DNA from: Aquilonibacter sp963820185
GTDB lineage: Bacteria > Vulcanimicrobiota > Vulcanimicrobiia > Vulcanimicrobiales > Vulcanimicrobiaceae
Length of the DNA: 64,000 bases
NCBI GenBank assembly: GCA_963820185.1
Contig: CAWFYV010000002.1
Coordinates: 62,001 to 126,000, forward strand
Direction: 5' to 3'
Numbering within the stretch: the stretch's first letter is position 1; every line of letters starts with the position of its first letter. Below the pieces are notes generated by a model. That model was not told where the DNA came from and searched no databases. It saw nothing but the letters and a program-made list of their open reading frames with translations. The translations under genes and the position numbers were made by a program. This document shows, in pieces, positions 38,481 through 47,266 of the stretch.

Positions 38481-40188
38481 CTACTGCACCGGGATCGTCG
38501 TCGTGGTCACGACCACCGGGACGATCGCCTGTTTTCCGGTGCTGTCCACGAGCGTAATTTGCGCGCTTCCCGCGGCGACGGCGGTGACGACAAACGGTCC
38601 GGCGCCGTTGTTTGGTGCCACCGTGACGATCGCGGTGTTGCTGCTCAGCGCGAAGTACGGAGCCGTGCCCGTAACCGTGATCGATTGCGTCTGCCCCACA
38701 CCGTACAAATTGATGCTCGTCGGTGAAACGCCGAACTGTGGCGAGGGAATCGGCGTTGGTGTCGCGCCCGGCGACGGCGTCGGCGTGGGAACCGGCGTTG
38801 GTGTCGGCGTCGGTGCGGGCGTGGGGGTCGGTGCGGCCGCGCTCTGCGCGTAGAGCGCGTAGACGTATGGACTCCACGGCACGAAGGTGAAGCTTCCGCC
38901 TCCACCGGTAAACGCGATGTTCGTTCCGGACACTGCTCCGGGGCCCTCGAATCCGAGTTGCCACCCAAGCGATGGACGGCTGTAGTCGTAGAGCGCGACC
39001 CAGTCGAGGCGGCGCTTACGATATCGTAGGACGGAACGTGAAGGTGATCGGCGGCTGATTCGCCAGCGTAACGCCGCCGCTGAAGAACAACTCCAAGAAC
39101 ACTATGGGAACGAATTGCGATGTGCTGTCGTAGCGGCGGATCGATCCGTCGCGCGTACGAATCAGCGTTGTGGGCGTCCCTAGCGGCGCCTGGTCTGAGA
39201 GCGTCACAATCGCGCTCGTGTTTGCCGCGATTGCGTTCGCACTCGAGATCGGCAGCGTGAACGTCCTGCCGTAGCCGTTACTCGTGGGAAGCGTGATCTG
39301 CACCGGCTGCGGCGTCTGACCGGCTGGCGCCGGGGTAACCGTCGGCAGCGGCGCCTGGGTCGCGACGCTGAACGGAGACGAGGTCGGAATGGGCGGCGGG
39401 GTGCCGATCGCGCACGGCGTCACCGACGACGTGCTGCTCAACCGCCCCGTGTAGTCGAAAAAGCCGTAGCCCGTGGCGCCGGGGACTACGAAGAACTTGT
39501 ACTTTTCCGGAGTGCCCGCCCGATCGAGGTTAAAATACCGGTTGAAATAACTCGCGTCCATCGGTTTAACGCCGAGTTGCGTGTAGTCTGCATTGAATCG
39601 GGAGTAGACCGCAGCGCTCCAAGCCCACGCCAGCTTCAACCCGCTCGGCTGGGTGCTTGTAAACGTCGCGGTCCACGTGACGTTCCGGATTGCGCCCGGT
39701 AAACTCGTTGACACCGGAAACTGCACCGCCCCGGCAAGCACATCGCGCTTAACGGTGGACGGAACCGTCTCGGTCCAACTGCCGCCACCATAACTGAGAG
39801 TTGCCGCCGTCGCCGCAGGGTCGAAGGTCACTGCAAAGTTCGGAACCGGGACACTATACTTCGTCCCATTTGCCTCGAACGAAATCGTCCCGTTGGTCAG
39901 GTTCACTGTGACTGCCGAGCTGCTCACGCCCTCGGCTTTGAGGACGCTAGTGAACCAGATTGTATTTCCTTGCCGAATCGGGATGAAATTGAAGTTTGCG
40001 GTATTCGACGACGCCGAGCAATTCGCGACTGAGCTCACGTCTGCCTGATTCACATTGGGGGACGGCGAGAGCACTTGCGAGGTCTGCTGCCCGCATGCCG
40101 CCAGCAAGAGGGCTAGACCCCCGCCGATAAGCGCTGGATGCCGCAGAGAAATTGGAATACCCAAACGAGCCGTTACTCTGTAGTCCAT
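38481..40188 (-). CDS. Lipoprotein with beta domains and Pro/Thr linker (one frame break)
   Basis: The lipoprotein signal HPALIGGGLALLLAAC ends in the lipobox LAAC. The first domain is beta-rich (NFNFIPIRQGNTIWFTSVLK, TNGTISFEANGTKYSVPV) and ends PITFTFRPTIS at a TAA. Skipping one base next to that TAA (about 39013) gives an uninterrupted continuation, RRLDWVALYDYSRPSLGWQL then GFEGPGAVSGTNIAFTGGGG. A Pro/Thr linker (PTPTPAPTPTPTPVPTPTPS) and a small Ig-like end follow (TSINLYGVGQTQSITVTG). The second half has no start codon of its own, which supports one gene. It is the first of three adjacent lipoprotein genes on this strand. Confidence 0.6.
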
Positions 40189-40241
40189 GAGGACCACGCC
40201 TCCGTAGAGACCGGGCGACGAGTGTTACGGGTGGCTCAGGA

Positions 40242-40755
40242 TCAAGGAGTGGAGCGGTCGAGAATGCGCTCGATCGCTTCTGTTAGTGTATCACCGTCTC
40301 GTAAAAAAATGCCATGGGCGCCAGCATTTTTTGCGGCGAACGTCGATTCTTATCGCGATACGCGATCCGGCATTTTGCGCAGCTTCGATGTCGCTCTTCT
40401 TATCACCAATGACCACGATCTGCGATGGCGTGATGCCCCACGCGCGCGCTGCGTCGAAAATTAACTTGGGTTTAGGTTTGCGACATTCGCAATCGTCATC
40501 CGGCGCATGCGGGCAGATGAACCAGCCGTCGAACGGCCCGAGGAGTTCCTCGACGCGCGCATTGACGGCCTGCATCTGTGCCTGCGAGATCATCGCGCGC
40601 CCGACGCCGCTTTGATTCGTCAGGACGCCAACGTGCAGCCCCGCGGCACGAAGCCGATCGAGCGCAGCCTTTGCGCCCTCGACCGGCTGCACGAGTGCCG
40701 GATCACCGTTGTACGGCACATCGACGACGATCGTCCCGTCGCGATCGAGGAGCAC
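40242..40755 (-). CDS. gmhB: D-glycero-beta-D-manno-heptose 1,7-bisphosphate 7-phosphatase-like (one frame break)
   Basis: HAD-superfamily histidinol-phosphatase/GmhB type, about 170 residues. Motif I is DRDGTIV at the N-terminus and motif II is VGVLTNQSGVGRAM. The zinc loop CPHAPDDDCECRKPKP is characteristic, and motif III/IV appears as VIGDKKSDIEAAQNAG. The frame breaks at an A-run near 40327, after which the end reads KNAGAHGIFLRDGDTLTEAI and RILDRSTP. GmhB removes the 7-phosphate in ADP-heptose synthesis for lipopolysaccharide core. It starts at a GTG two bases after the thiC stop, so it is almost certainly in the thiamine-controlled transcript. A role on another phosphate ester is possible. 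Confidence 0.75.
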
Positions 40756-40757
40756 TC

Positions 40758-42341
40758 CTAGGACGCGCTCGATACGTAGACCTCCGCGCCGCCCTCGAGG
40801 AACTCCTTACTCTTCTCGGCCATACCCTTTTCGGCATATTCACGGACTTCTTGTGTGATCTTCATCGAACAGAAATGGGGACCACACATCGAGCAGAAGT
40901 GCGCGATCTTCGCGCCGGGGGCAGGCAGCGTCTCATCGTGGAACTCACGCGCCGTTTCGGGATCCAGCGAAAGCTCGAACTGATCTTGCCAGCGGAATTC
41001 AAAGCGCGCCTTAGAGAGCACGTCGTCCCAGTGGTGTGCACGCGGATGGCCCTTCGCGAGATCCGCAGCGTGCGCGGCGATCTTGTAGGCGATCACGCCG
41101 TCTTTGACGTCTTTTTTGTTGGGTAAGCCCAGGTGCTCTTTGGGCGTGACATAGCAGAGCATCGCCGTACCGAACCATCCGATCATCGCGGCGCCGATCG
41201 CGCTCGTAATATGATCGTAACCCGGCGCGATATCCGTCACGAGCGGCCCAAGTGTATAGAACGGCGCTTCGTGACAGATCGCGAGTTGCTTGTCCATGTT
41301 CTCCTTGATCAAGTGCATCGGAACGTGACCCGGACCCTCGATCATCACTTGCACGTCGTGCTTCCACGCGACCTTGGTGAGTTCGCCGAGCGTTTCGAGT
41401 TCGCCGAATTGTGCGGCGTCGTTGGCGTCGGCGGTGCAGCCCGGACGCAAGCCGTCGCCCAGCGAAAACGCGACGTCGTACGCCTTCATGATCTCGCAGA
41501 TCTCTTCGAAGTGCGTATAGAGAAAATTCTCCTGATGATGCGCGAGGCACCACTTCGCCAGAATCGAGCCACCGCGCGAAACAATGCCGGTCACGCGCTT
41601 CGCGGTGAGCGGAACGTAGCGCAAGAGTACGCCGGCGTGAATCGTGAAATAGTCGACGCCTTGCTGCGCTTGTTCGATCAGCGTATCGCGGTAGATCTCC
41701 CAAGTCAGCTCTTCGGATTTGCCGTTGACCTTCTCGAGCGCTTGATAGATCGGCACGGTGCCGATCGGGACCGGTGCGTTGCGTATGATCCACTCGCGTG
41801 TCTCGTGAATATTCTTCCCCGTCGAGAGATCCATCACGGTGTCGGCGCCCCAGCGCGTCGCCCAGGTCATCTTCTCGACCTCTTCGTCGATCGTCGAGGC
41901 CACGGCGGAATTGCCGATGTTCGCATTGATCTTCACGTGGAAAGCGCGTCCGATGATCATCGGCTCGCTCTCGGGGTGGTTGATGTTCGACGGAATGATC
42001 GCACGGCCGCGCGCGACTTCATCGCGCACGAATGACGGCTCAACCCCTTCACGGATCGCGATGAACTCCATCTCCGGCGTGACATCACCGCGGCGTGCGT
42101 AGTGCATCTGCGTTACGTTTTTCCCGCTCTTCGCGCGGCGCGGCGTGCCTTCGGTATCACCGCGAGCGTCGATCCACGCGGCACGCAGGTTTGGCAATCC
42201 GCGCTCGCGATTGATGACCACGTCGGGATCGGTATACGGTCCACTCGTATCGTAGACCGTGTGCGACGTACCGTCGGTAAGCGCAATTTCACGTACCGGC
42301 ACGCGGATCGTCGAGTCGCTGCCTTGGATGTATCGCTTCAT
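40758..42341 (-). CDS. thiC: Phosphomethylpyrimidine synthase ThiC
   Basis: A radical-SAM enzyme that turns 5-aminoimidazole ribotide into HMP-phosphate for thiamine synthesis. The product is 527 residues from the ATG at 42341, which has AAAGGA seven bases before it. Conserved blocks are present: NVTQMHYARRGDVTPEMEFI, FVRDEVARGRAIIPSNINHP, GADTVMDLSTGKNIHETREW and RPGCTADANDAAQ. The C-terminal iron-sulfur motif is HFCSMCGPHFCSM. It uses the C-terminal CxxCxxxxC cluster that defines ThiC. A TPP riboswitch lies directly upstream. It shares its end region with gmhB two bases downstream. Confidence 0.95.
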   Translation of the reverse strand: MKRYIQGSDSTIRVPVREIALTDGTSHTVYDTSGPYTDPDVVINRERGLPNLRAAWIDARGDTEGTPRRAKSGKNVTQMHYARRGDVTPEMEFIAIREGVEPSFVRDEVARGRAIIPSNINHPESEPMIIGRAFHVKINANIGNSAVASTIDEEVEKMTWATRWGADTVMDLSTGKNIHETREWIIRNAPVPIGTVPIYQALEKVNGKSEELTWEIYRDTLIEQAQQGVDYFTIHAGVLLRYVPLTAKRVTGIVSRGGSILAKWCLAHHQENFLYTHFEEICEIMKAYDVAFSLGDGLRPGCTADANDAAQFGELETLGELTKVAWKHDVQVMIEGPGHVPMHLIKENMDKQLAICHEAPFYTLGPLVTDIAPGYDHITSAIGAAMIGWFGTAMLCYVTPKEHLGLPNKKDVKDGVIAYKIAAHAADLAKGHPRAHHWDDVLSKARFEFRWQDQFELSLDPETAREFHDETLPAPGAKIAHFCSMCGPHFCSMKITQEVREYAEKGMAEKSKEFLEGGAEVYVSSAS

Positions 42342-42354
42342 GGGTGCTGTCCTT

Positions 42355-42435
42355 TCCATCCCCGGCATTACCCAGGGGGTCTGGCGGTCGGCCTTGAGCC
42401 CTCTCAGCCCGCAGTTGCGAGCTCCCGCATGACCA
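42355..42435 (-). promoter_or_regulatory. TPP riboswitch (THI element) upstream of thiC
   Basis: On the minus strand the leader of thiC carries the conserved core. ATGCGGGAGCTCGC is followed by GGGCTGAGAGGG (CTGAGA is the pyrimidine-sensor bulge) and, 30 bases on, by CTGGGTAATGCCGGGGATGG (GGGTAATGCC is the pyrophosphate-sensor side). Order and spacing match the THI box. It ends about 20 bases before the thiC start and should repress thiC and gmhB when TPP is bound, probably by blocking the ribosome binding site, since no terminator is visible. The exact ends are estimates. Confidence 0.85.
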
Positions 42436-42446
42436 TGACCTACGCG

Positions 42447-42494
42447 CTATGCAGCCTGCAAGCCTCTGCCAAAATCGGCAAAACTGCCGCATAG
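42447..42494. repeat. Inverted repeat structure between thiC leader and FecR gene
   Basis: CTATGC at 42447 and GCATAG at 42489 flank a smaller hairpin (TGCC at 42467, GGCA at 42477). The gap of 243 bases from thiC to the FecR gene contains this, the riboswitch and a further CACTC/GGGTG hairpin near 42538. It may be a divergent promoter region or an RNA leader. Which strand is transcribed is uncertain. Confidence 0.3.
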
Positions 42495-42584
42495 GACACC
42501 TGGCCCGGGGCTTAAGGCTGAAGGGGGTGAAAGCAACCACTCGAACGGGTGACTGCAGACATCTATTGTCCGAGGAGCACCGTT

Positions 42585-43670
42585 ATGAAGGCCTTTAGTG
42601 CCTCAGTTCTTACCGTGCTGCTGGCGCTTTTGCCGCTCACGGCGTCGCCTGCCGATTCCAACAAGGCGTTGCAGAACGTCAAGGGCACGGTCACGTACGG
42701 CCCAGGGAATCCGCCGACGACCAAGCTCGCGCCTAAGGCTACCACGTCGCTCAACAACAACGACTACGCTGCGACCGGGCCGGAGTCACTCGCGACCCTC
42801 ACATTGCCGGACAGCTCGCAGATCGAGATGGGCTCGAACGCCAGCGTACGCGTCGACTCGTTCAATCAGAGCGACATCGCGCACGCAAGATTTACGGTCG
42901 TCGGCAAGATGCGTTTCACCGTCAACCACCCTGCGGGCGCGCAAGCCGACTATCACTTCTCGACGCCGACCGGCGAAATCGCCGTCCGCGGTACGGTCGG
43001 CGACATCTTCGCGCAGCCCGGCGGCGGTTTGCAAGTGAACGTCTACGCGCTGAGCACTCCGTCGCTTCCGGTGCAAGTCACGCTCGTGAACGGACAAGTC
43101 TTCACGCTCGCCGCAGGCCAATCGCTCGTGGCAACGGCAGCAGCTGGCGCAGTGACTGCATCGGTCACCGCCGTTTCGCAATCGATGTTCACGCCGTTTA
43201 GCGAGCTTGGAGCTCCGGCCAACGCGTCATCGCTCGGCATCACCACCGCAAGCACGGGTGCCGGAGCCGGTGCGGGTGCAGGAGCAGGCGCGGGTGCGGG
43301 AGCGGGCGCAGCAACCGGTGCGACCACCGCCGTTGCGGCCGGTGCAGCGGCAGCGGCCGGTGCAGCGGCGGTTGTCGCCGGTAACAACGCGGGATCACCG
43401 TCGCCATCGCCGTCGCCGTCGCCGTCGATTTCGCCGACCGCGACACCAACGCCACCGCCACCGACACCGACACCGACGCCGACCCTAGCGCCGACGCCGA
43501 CACCAACGCCGGCGACACCAACGCCGCAACCGAGCACGACCTCGGTCCCAATCGTGATCACGAAGACGTCGCCTGCACCAAAGACGCCGGCGCCGCTAGG
43601 TCCGCCTTCGGGTTCGGGGCCGAGCGGCCCACACTTCCCCGGGGTGCGACCGACACCGGGAGCGCGTTAG
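42585..43670 (+). CDS. Exported FecR-domain protein with Gly-Ala and Pro-Thr repeats
   Basis: A 361-residue protein with a signal peptide (AFSASVLTVLLALLPLTASP) and a strong GAGGAG site. Residues about 30 to 165 are the FecR-like beta domain: TTSLNNNDYAATGPESLATL, LPDSSQIEMGSNASVRVDSF, FTVVGKMRFTVNHPAG and FSTPTGEIAVRGTVGDI. Canonical FecR proteins signal TonB-receptor occupancy to an anti-sigma factor, but no membrane helix or sigma factor is adjacent, so this is a stand-alone secreted version. The C-terminal third is low complexity: ten GA repeats, then an Ala-rich run, then PSPSPS and TPTPTPT linkers. It is probably cell-wall spanning. Confidence 0.7.
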   Translation: MKAFSASVLTVLLALLPLTASPADSNKALQNVKGTVTYGPGNPPTTKLAPKATTSLNNNDYAATGPESLATLTLPDSSQIEMGSNASVRVDSFNQSDIAHARFTVVGKMRFTVNHPAGAQADYHFSTPTGEIAVRGTVGDIFAQPGGGLQVNVYALSTPSLPVQVTLVNGQVFTLAAGQSLVATAAAGAVTASVTAVSQSMFTPFSELGAPANASSLGITTASTGAGAGAGAGAGAGAGAGAATGATTAVAAGAAAAAGAAAVVAGNNAGSPSPSPSPSPSISPTATPTPPPPTPTPTPTLAPTPTPTPATPTPQPSTTSVPIVITKTSPAPKTPAPLGPPSGSGPSGPHFPGVRPTPGAR

Positions 43671-43696
43671 CCAACGCTACTGCGGTACCTGATCCT

Positions 43697-43736
43697 CGGC
43701 GGCGCCCAACTTGCTGTGGGCGCCGCCGCAATTTTT
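43697..43736 (+). terminator. Rho-independent terminator after the FecR gene
   Basis: A perfect 12-base inverted repeat, CGGCGGCGCCCA and TGGGCGCCGCCG, with an 8-base loop, followed by CAATTTTT. It lies 26 bases after the FecR stop. It also falls within the sequence that would encode the first helix of the DMT transporter, so either that gene starts within or after the hairpin or its coding region contains a terminator. Confidence 0.8.
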
Positions 43737-44552
43737 GCCAGATATGCGCTCGCGGGCGCGCCGCCGCTCGCCGTCGCAGCCGCGCGACTGTGCATCGCAG
43801 CTGCGATACTCTTGATCGTTGCGGCGCTCCACCGTAGCACAAACGAAGCGACGACGCGCGCGCAACGCGGTATGTTGTGGATCGCCGGCGTCGCGCTCGC
43901 CGTCCACTTCGGGACGTGGATCGCCTCGCTCGACTACACCACGGTCGCGATTTCTACATTGCTCGTATCGGTCACACCGTTGTGGACCGCACTCTACGAC
44001 GCGGTCGTGCGCGGCAGACGTTATCCGCTCGTCGTGCCGCTCGCATTTCTTACAGGCATTGCCGGAGTCGCGATGATCACCAGTGGGCAGCACAGCCCGC
44101 CGCCGCAAAGCGGACATGCCGTGCTCGGCGCAGTGCTTGCACTTGCGGGAAGCGCCGCATTTGCTGCGTATCTGCTGCTCGTGCGTGCAGTGCGCGCCGA
44201 GCTCACAACGCGCACGATCGTGACCAACACCTATACGAGCGCGGCAGTGGTGTTGCTGGCCGCAGCGGCAATCGCGCATCAAGCGCCGCCGAGCGTGCAT
44301 GCCTATGCGGCGTGGGGCGGCATCCTCGCAATGGCGCTGATCTCGCAACTGCTCGGCCACACCGGCATGAACGCTGCGCTGCGCTGGTTCTCGCCGAGTG
44401 CGGTCTCGTTCTCGACGTTGCTCGAGCCGGTCTTCGCTGCGATACTCGCACTGCTGCTCTTCGGCGAGACCCTCTCAGCGCTAGCAATTGCCGGAGCCTG
44501 TCTGCTCCTGGCATCGATTGGCACGGTCCTTTGGATCGCGCCGGATGCATGA
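43716..44552 (+). CDS. DMT-superfamily (EamA) transporter
   Basis: A 278-residue protein with about ten hydrophobic helices in two EamA repeats. ARYALAGAPPLAVAAARL near the N-terminus and LALAGSAAFAAYLLLVRAVR at the second repeat are typical, and the ending LLLFGETLSALAIAGACLLL matches the family. Members export small metabolites such as amino acids, purines or riboflavin. The start is unclear. A GTG at 43716 shortens the first helix, while the open frame continues to a CTG at 43680 (LRYLILGGAQLAVGAAAIF) that would complete it. The stop is 54 bases before the AceE start I favour. Confidence 0.75.
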   Translation: MGAAAIFARYALAGAPPLAVAAARLCIAAAILLIVAALHRSTNEATTRAQRGMLWIAGVALAVHFGTWIASLDYTTVAISTLLVSVTPLWTALYDAVVRGRRYPLVVPLAFLTGIAGVAMITSGQHSPPPQSGHAVLGAVLALAGSAAFAAYLLLVRAVRAELTTRTIVTNTYTSAAVVLLAAAAIAHQAPPSVHAYAAWGGILAMALISQLLGHTGMNAALRWFSPSAVSFSTLLEPVFAAILALLLFGETLSALAIAGACLLLASIGTVLWIAPDA

Positions 44553-44606
44553 TTGGACCGTACCACCAGCAAGGAATCCCCGCCAATTACGGAATGGCAG
44601 CGGGCT

Positions 44607-47264
44607 ATGAGAAACGATCCGGATCCGCAAGAGACCCAAGAGTGGCTCGAATCGATGCGCGCTGTCGTCGCGGTCGAGGGACCGGATCGCGCGCGTGGTT
44701 TGCTCGAAGAGCTCGTCGAGGAAGCGCAGCGCGGTGGTGCGCATGTGTCGCTTGGGCTCGAGACACCGTACCTCAACACCATCGCGGTTGAGAAGCAGCC
44801 ACCGTATCCGGGTGACACCGAACTCGAAGCGCGTTTGCGCCACTACGTGCGTTGGAATGCGATGGCGATGGTCGTACGCGCGAACAAAGAGAGTTCGGAA
44901 CTCGGCGGCCATGTTGCAACGTTCGCATCGGCCGCGACGCTCTATGACGTCGGGGCGAATCACTTCTTCCGTGCGCCATCGGAAACGTTCGGTGGCGACA
45001 TGATCTTCTTCCAAGGTCACAGCTCGCCAGGCATCTACGCACGCGCCTTCCTCGAAGGCCGCATCACCGAAGAACAGCTCGAAGGTTTCCGCCAAGAAGT
45101 CGACGGCAAAGGTATCTCATCGTACCCGCATCCGTGGTTGATGCCGGAGTTTTGGCAGTTCCCAACGGTATCGATGGGGCTCGGCCCGATCATGTCGATC
45201 TATCAAGCGCACTTCATGCGCTACGTGCACGATCGCGGACATCGCGACACCACCGGGCGCAAAGTGTGGGCGTTCGTCGGTGACGGTGAGACCGATGAAC
45301 CCGAAACGCTGGGCGCGATCTCGCTTGCCGGTCGCGAAAAGCTCGACAATCTCATCTGGGTGATCAATTGCAACTTGCAGCGGCTCGACGGCCCGGTGCG
45401 CGGCAACGGTAAGATCATTCAAGAACTCGAGCGCGTCTTCAAAGGCGCGGGCTGGAACGTGATCAAGGTGATCTGGGGCAGCGGCTGGGATGAGCTGCTG
45501 CGCAACGACACGAGTGGTCGACTCGTGCAGTTGATGAACGAGACGGTTGACGGCGACTATCAAACCTACAAGTCGCGCAACGGGAAATACGTGCGCGACG
45601 AATTTTTCGGACGCTATCCGGAGACCGCGGCGCTCGTCGCCGACTGGAGCGACGATCGTATTTGGGCGCTGATGCGCGGCGGGCACGATCCGCTCAAAGT
45701 GTACGCGGCCTACAAGGCGGCGGTCGAGCACAAAGGCGAGCCGACGGTTATTCTCGCGAAGACGATCAAAGGTTACGGTATGGGCGAGGCCGGCGAGGGC
45801 CTCAACATCGCGCACCAGGCAAAGAAGATGGACCTCGACGATATGCGAGCATTTCGCAATCGTTTCCAAGTGCCGGTGCACGATGACGAGATCGCGAAGA
45901 TTCCATTTTACCGGCCGCCAAACGATAGCGACGAGATGCGCTATCTCAAAGCGCGTGTGAAGGCACAAGGCTCGTTGCCGCAGCGCCGCCGCAGCTCCGC
46001 GGCGCTCGCGGTTCCGGCGCTCACCGCATTCGATGCGCAGCTGCAAGCGACCGGCGATCGCGAGATCTCCACCACGATGGCCTTCGTGCGCATCCTCAAT
46101 ACGATCACGCGCGATGCAACGGTTGGTCCTCGTGTCGTGCCGATCGTCGCTGACGAATCGCGCACCTTCGGCATGGAGGGGATGTTCCGCCAACTCGGGA
46201 TCTACTCGTCCGTCGGACAGCTCTACCATCCGCAAGATGCCGAGCAGTTGATGTGGTATCGCGAAGATCAACACGGCCAGATTCTGCAAGAGGGCATCAA
46301 CGAAGCCGGGGCACTCTCGTCGTGGATCGCCGCGGGCACATCGTATTCCAATCACGATCTCCCGATGGTGCCGTTCTACATCTTTTATTCGATGTTCGGC
46401 TTCCAGCGTATCGGCGATCTCGCCTGGGCCGCAGGCGATTCGCGCACGCGCGGGTTCTTGCTCGGCGGAACGTCGGGGCGCACCACCCTCAACGGCGAGG
46501 GCTTGCAGCACGAAGATGGTCAGAGCCAAGTCATGGCTTCGTTCATTCCAAATTGCCGCAGCTACGATCCGACCTACGGCTACGAACTCGCCGTGATCAT
46601 CCAGGACGGGCTGCGCCGCATGCTCACCGAACAAGAAGACGTCTACTACTACATCACCTTGCTCAATGAGAACTACGCGCATCCGGCGATGCCCGAGGGC
46701 GCGGCCGACGGCATTCTGCGCGGCATGTACTTGTTGCGTGATGCGGGCAAGGTTGCTAAGAATCAACCGCGCGTGCAACTGATGGGCTGCGGTGCGATCT
46801 TGCGCGAAGTCATTGCGGCGAGTGAGTTGCTTGCGGAAGACTGGAACGTCACAAGCGACGTGTGGAGCGTGACGAGCTTCAACGAGCTCGCCCGCGACGG
46901 CGTCGCATGCGCGCGCGAGAACCTGTTCCATCCGACCGCGAAGCCGAAGGTTCCGTACGCGGCGAACGCACTCGCCGGACGTGCCGGCCCCGCAATCGCC
47001 TCGACCGACTACGTGCGCCTCTTCAGCGAATCGATCCGGCCGTACATCGGGGATCGCCGCTACGTGACGCTCGGCACCGACGGCTTCGGCCGCAGCGACT
47101 ATCGCCGCATGCTGCGCCGCTTCTTCGAAGTCGACCGCTTCTACGTGACGCTAGCCGCACTGCACGCGCTCGCGCAAGATGGGGCGATCGAAATGAGCGT
47201 CGTCAGTAAGGCCATCGCGAAATACAACATCGATCCATCCAAGCCCAATCCGGTGACGGTGTAG
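44607..47264 (+). CDS. aceE: Pyruvate dehydrogenase E1 component, homodimeric
   Basis: An 885-residue thiamine-diphosphate enzyme that decarboxylates pyruvate and acetylates the lipoyl group of E2. The N-terminus (PDPQETQEWLESMRAVV) matches the family after the ATG at 44607, which is preferred over an upstream TTG. The TPP motif is WAFVGDGETDEPETLGAISL with WVINCNLQRLDGPVRGNGKI. Other blocks are PFYIFYSMFGFQRIGDLAWA and TTLNGEGLQHEDGQSQVMAS. The frame is intact over 2.6 kb. It is followed two bases later by aceF, giving an aceE-aceF operon. No E3 gene is next to it. Confidence 0.95.
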   Translation: MRNDPDPQETQEWLESMRAVVAVEGPDRARGLLEELVEEAQRGGAHVSLGLETPYLNTIAVEKQPPYPGDTELEARLRHYVRWNAMAMVVRANKESSELGGHVATFASAATLYDVGANHFFRAPSETFGGDMIFFQGHSSPGIYARAFLEGRITEEQLEGFRQEVDGKGISSYPHPWLMPEFWQFPTVSMGLGPIMSIYQAHFMRYVHDRGHRDTTGRKVWAFVGDGETDEPETLGAISLAGREKLDNLIWVINCNLQRLDGPVRGNGKIIQELERVFKGAGWNVIKVIWGSGWDELLRNDTSGRLVQLMNETVDGDYQTYKSRNGKYVRDEFFGRYPETAALVADWSDDRIWALMRGGHDPLKVYAAYKAAVEHKGEPTVILAKTIKGYGMGEAGEGLNIAHQAKKMDLDDMRAFRNRFQVPVHDDEIAKIPFYRPPNDSDEMRYLKARVKAQGSLPQRRRSSAALAVPALTAFDAQLQATGDREISTTMAFVRILNTITRDATVGPRVVPIVADESRTFGMEGMFRQLGIYSSVGQLYHPQDAEQLMWYREDQHGQILQEGINEAGALSSWIAAGTSYSNHDLPMVPFYIFYSMFGFQRIGDLAWAAGDSRTRGFLLGGTSGRTTLNGEGLQHEDGQSQVMASFIPNCRSYDPTYGYELAVIIQDGLRRMLTEQEDVYYYITLLNENYAHPAMPEGAADGILRGMYLLRDAGKVAKNQPRVQLMGCGAILREVIAASELLAEDWNVTSDVWSVTSFNELARDGVACARENLFHPTAKPKVPYAANALAGRAGPAIASTDYVRLFSESIRPYIGDRRYVTLGTDGFGRSDYRRMLRRFFEVDRFYVTLAALHALAQDGAIEMSVVSKAIAKYNIDPSKPNPVTV

Positions 47265-47266
47265 CC

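Noticed and set aside
42455..42480. Sigma-54-like element (TTGGCA with TTGC) on the minus strand upstream of thiC
   Set aside because: The distance between the GG and GC pairs is one base short of the sigma-54 rule, and no enhancer-binding activator is nearby.
42530..42560. Cyclic di-GMP-I (GEMM) riboswitch before the FecR gene
   Set aside because: Only a GCAACC stretch and a hairpin resemble it. The conserved second half is missing, so I list it only as a structured spacer.
43240..43488. Proline/histidine/arginine-rich frames over the FecR gene tail
   Set aside because: They are frame shadows of the Gly-Ala and Pro-Thr repeats.
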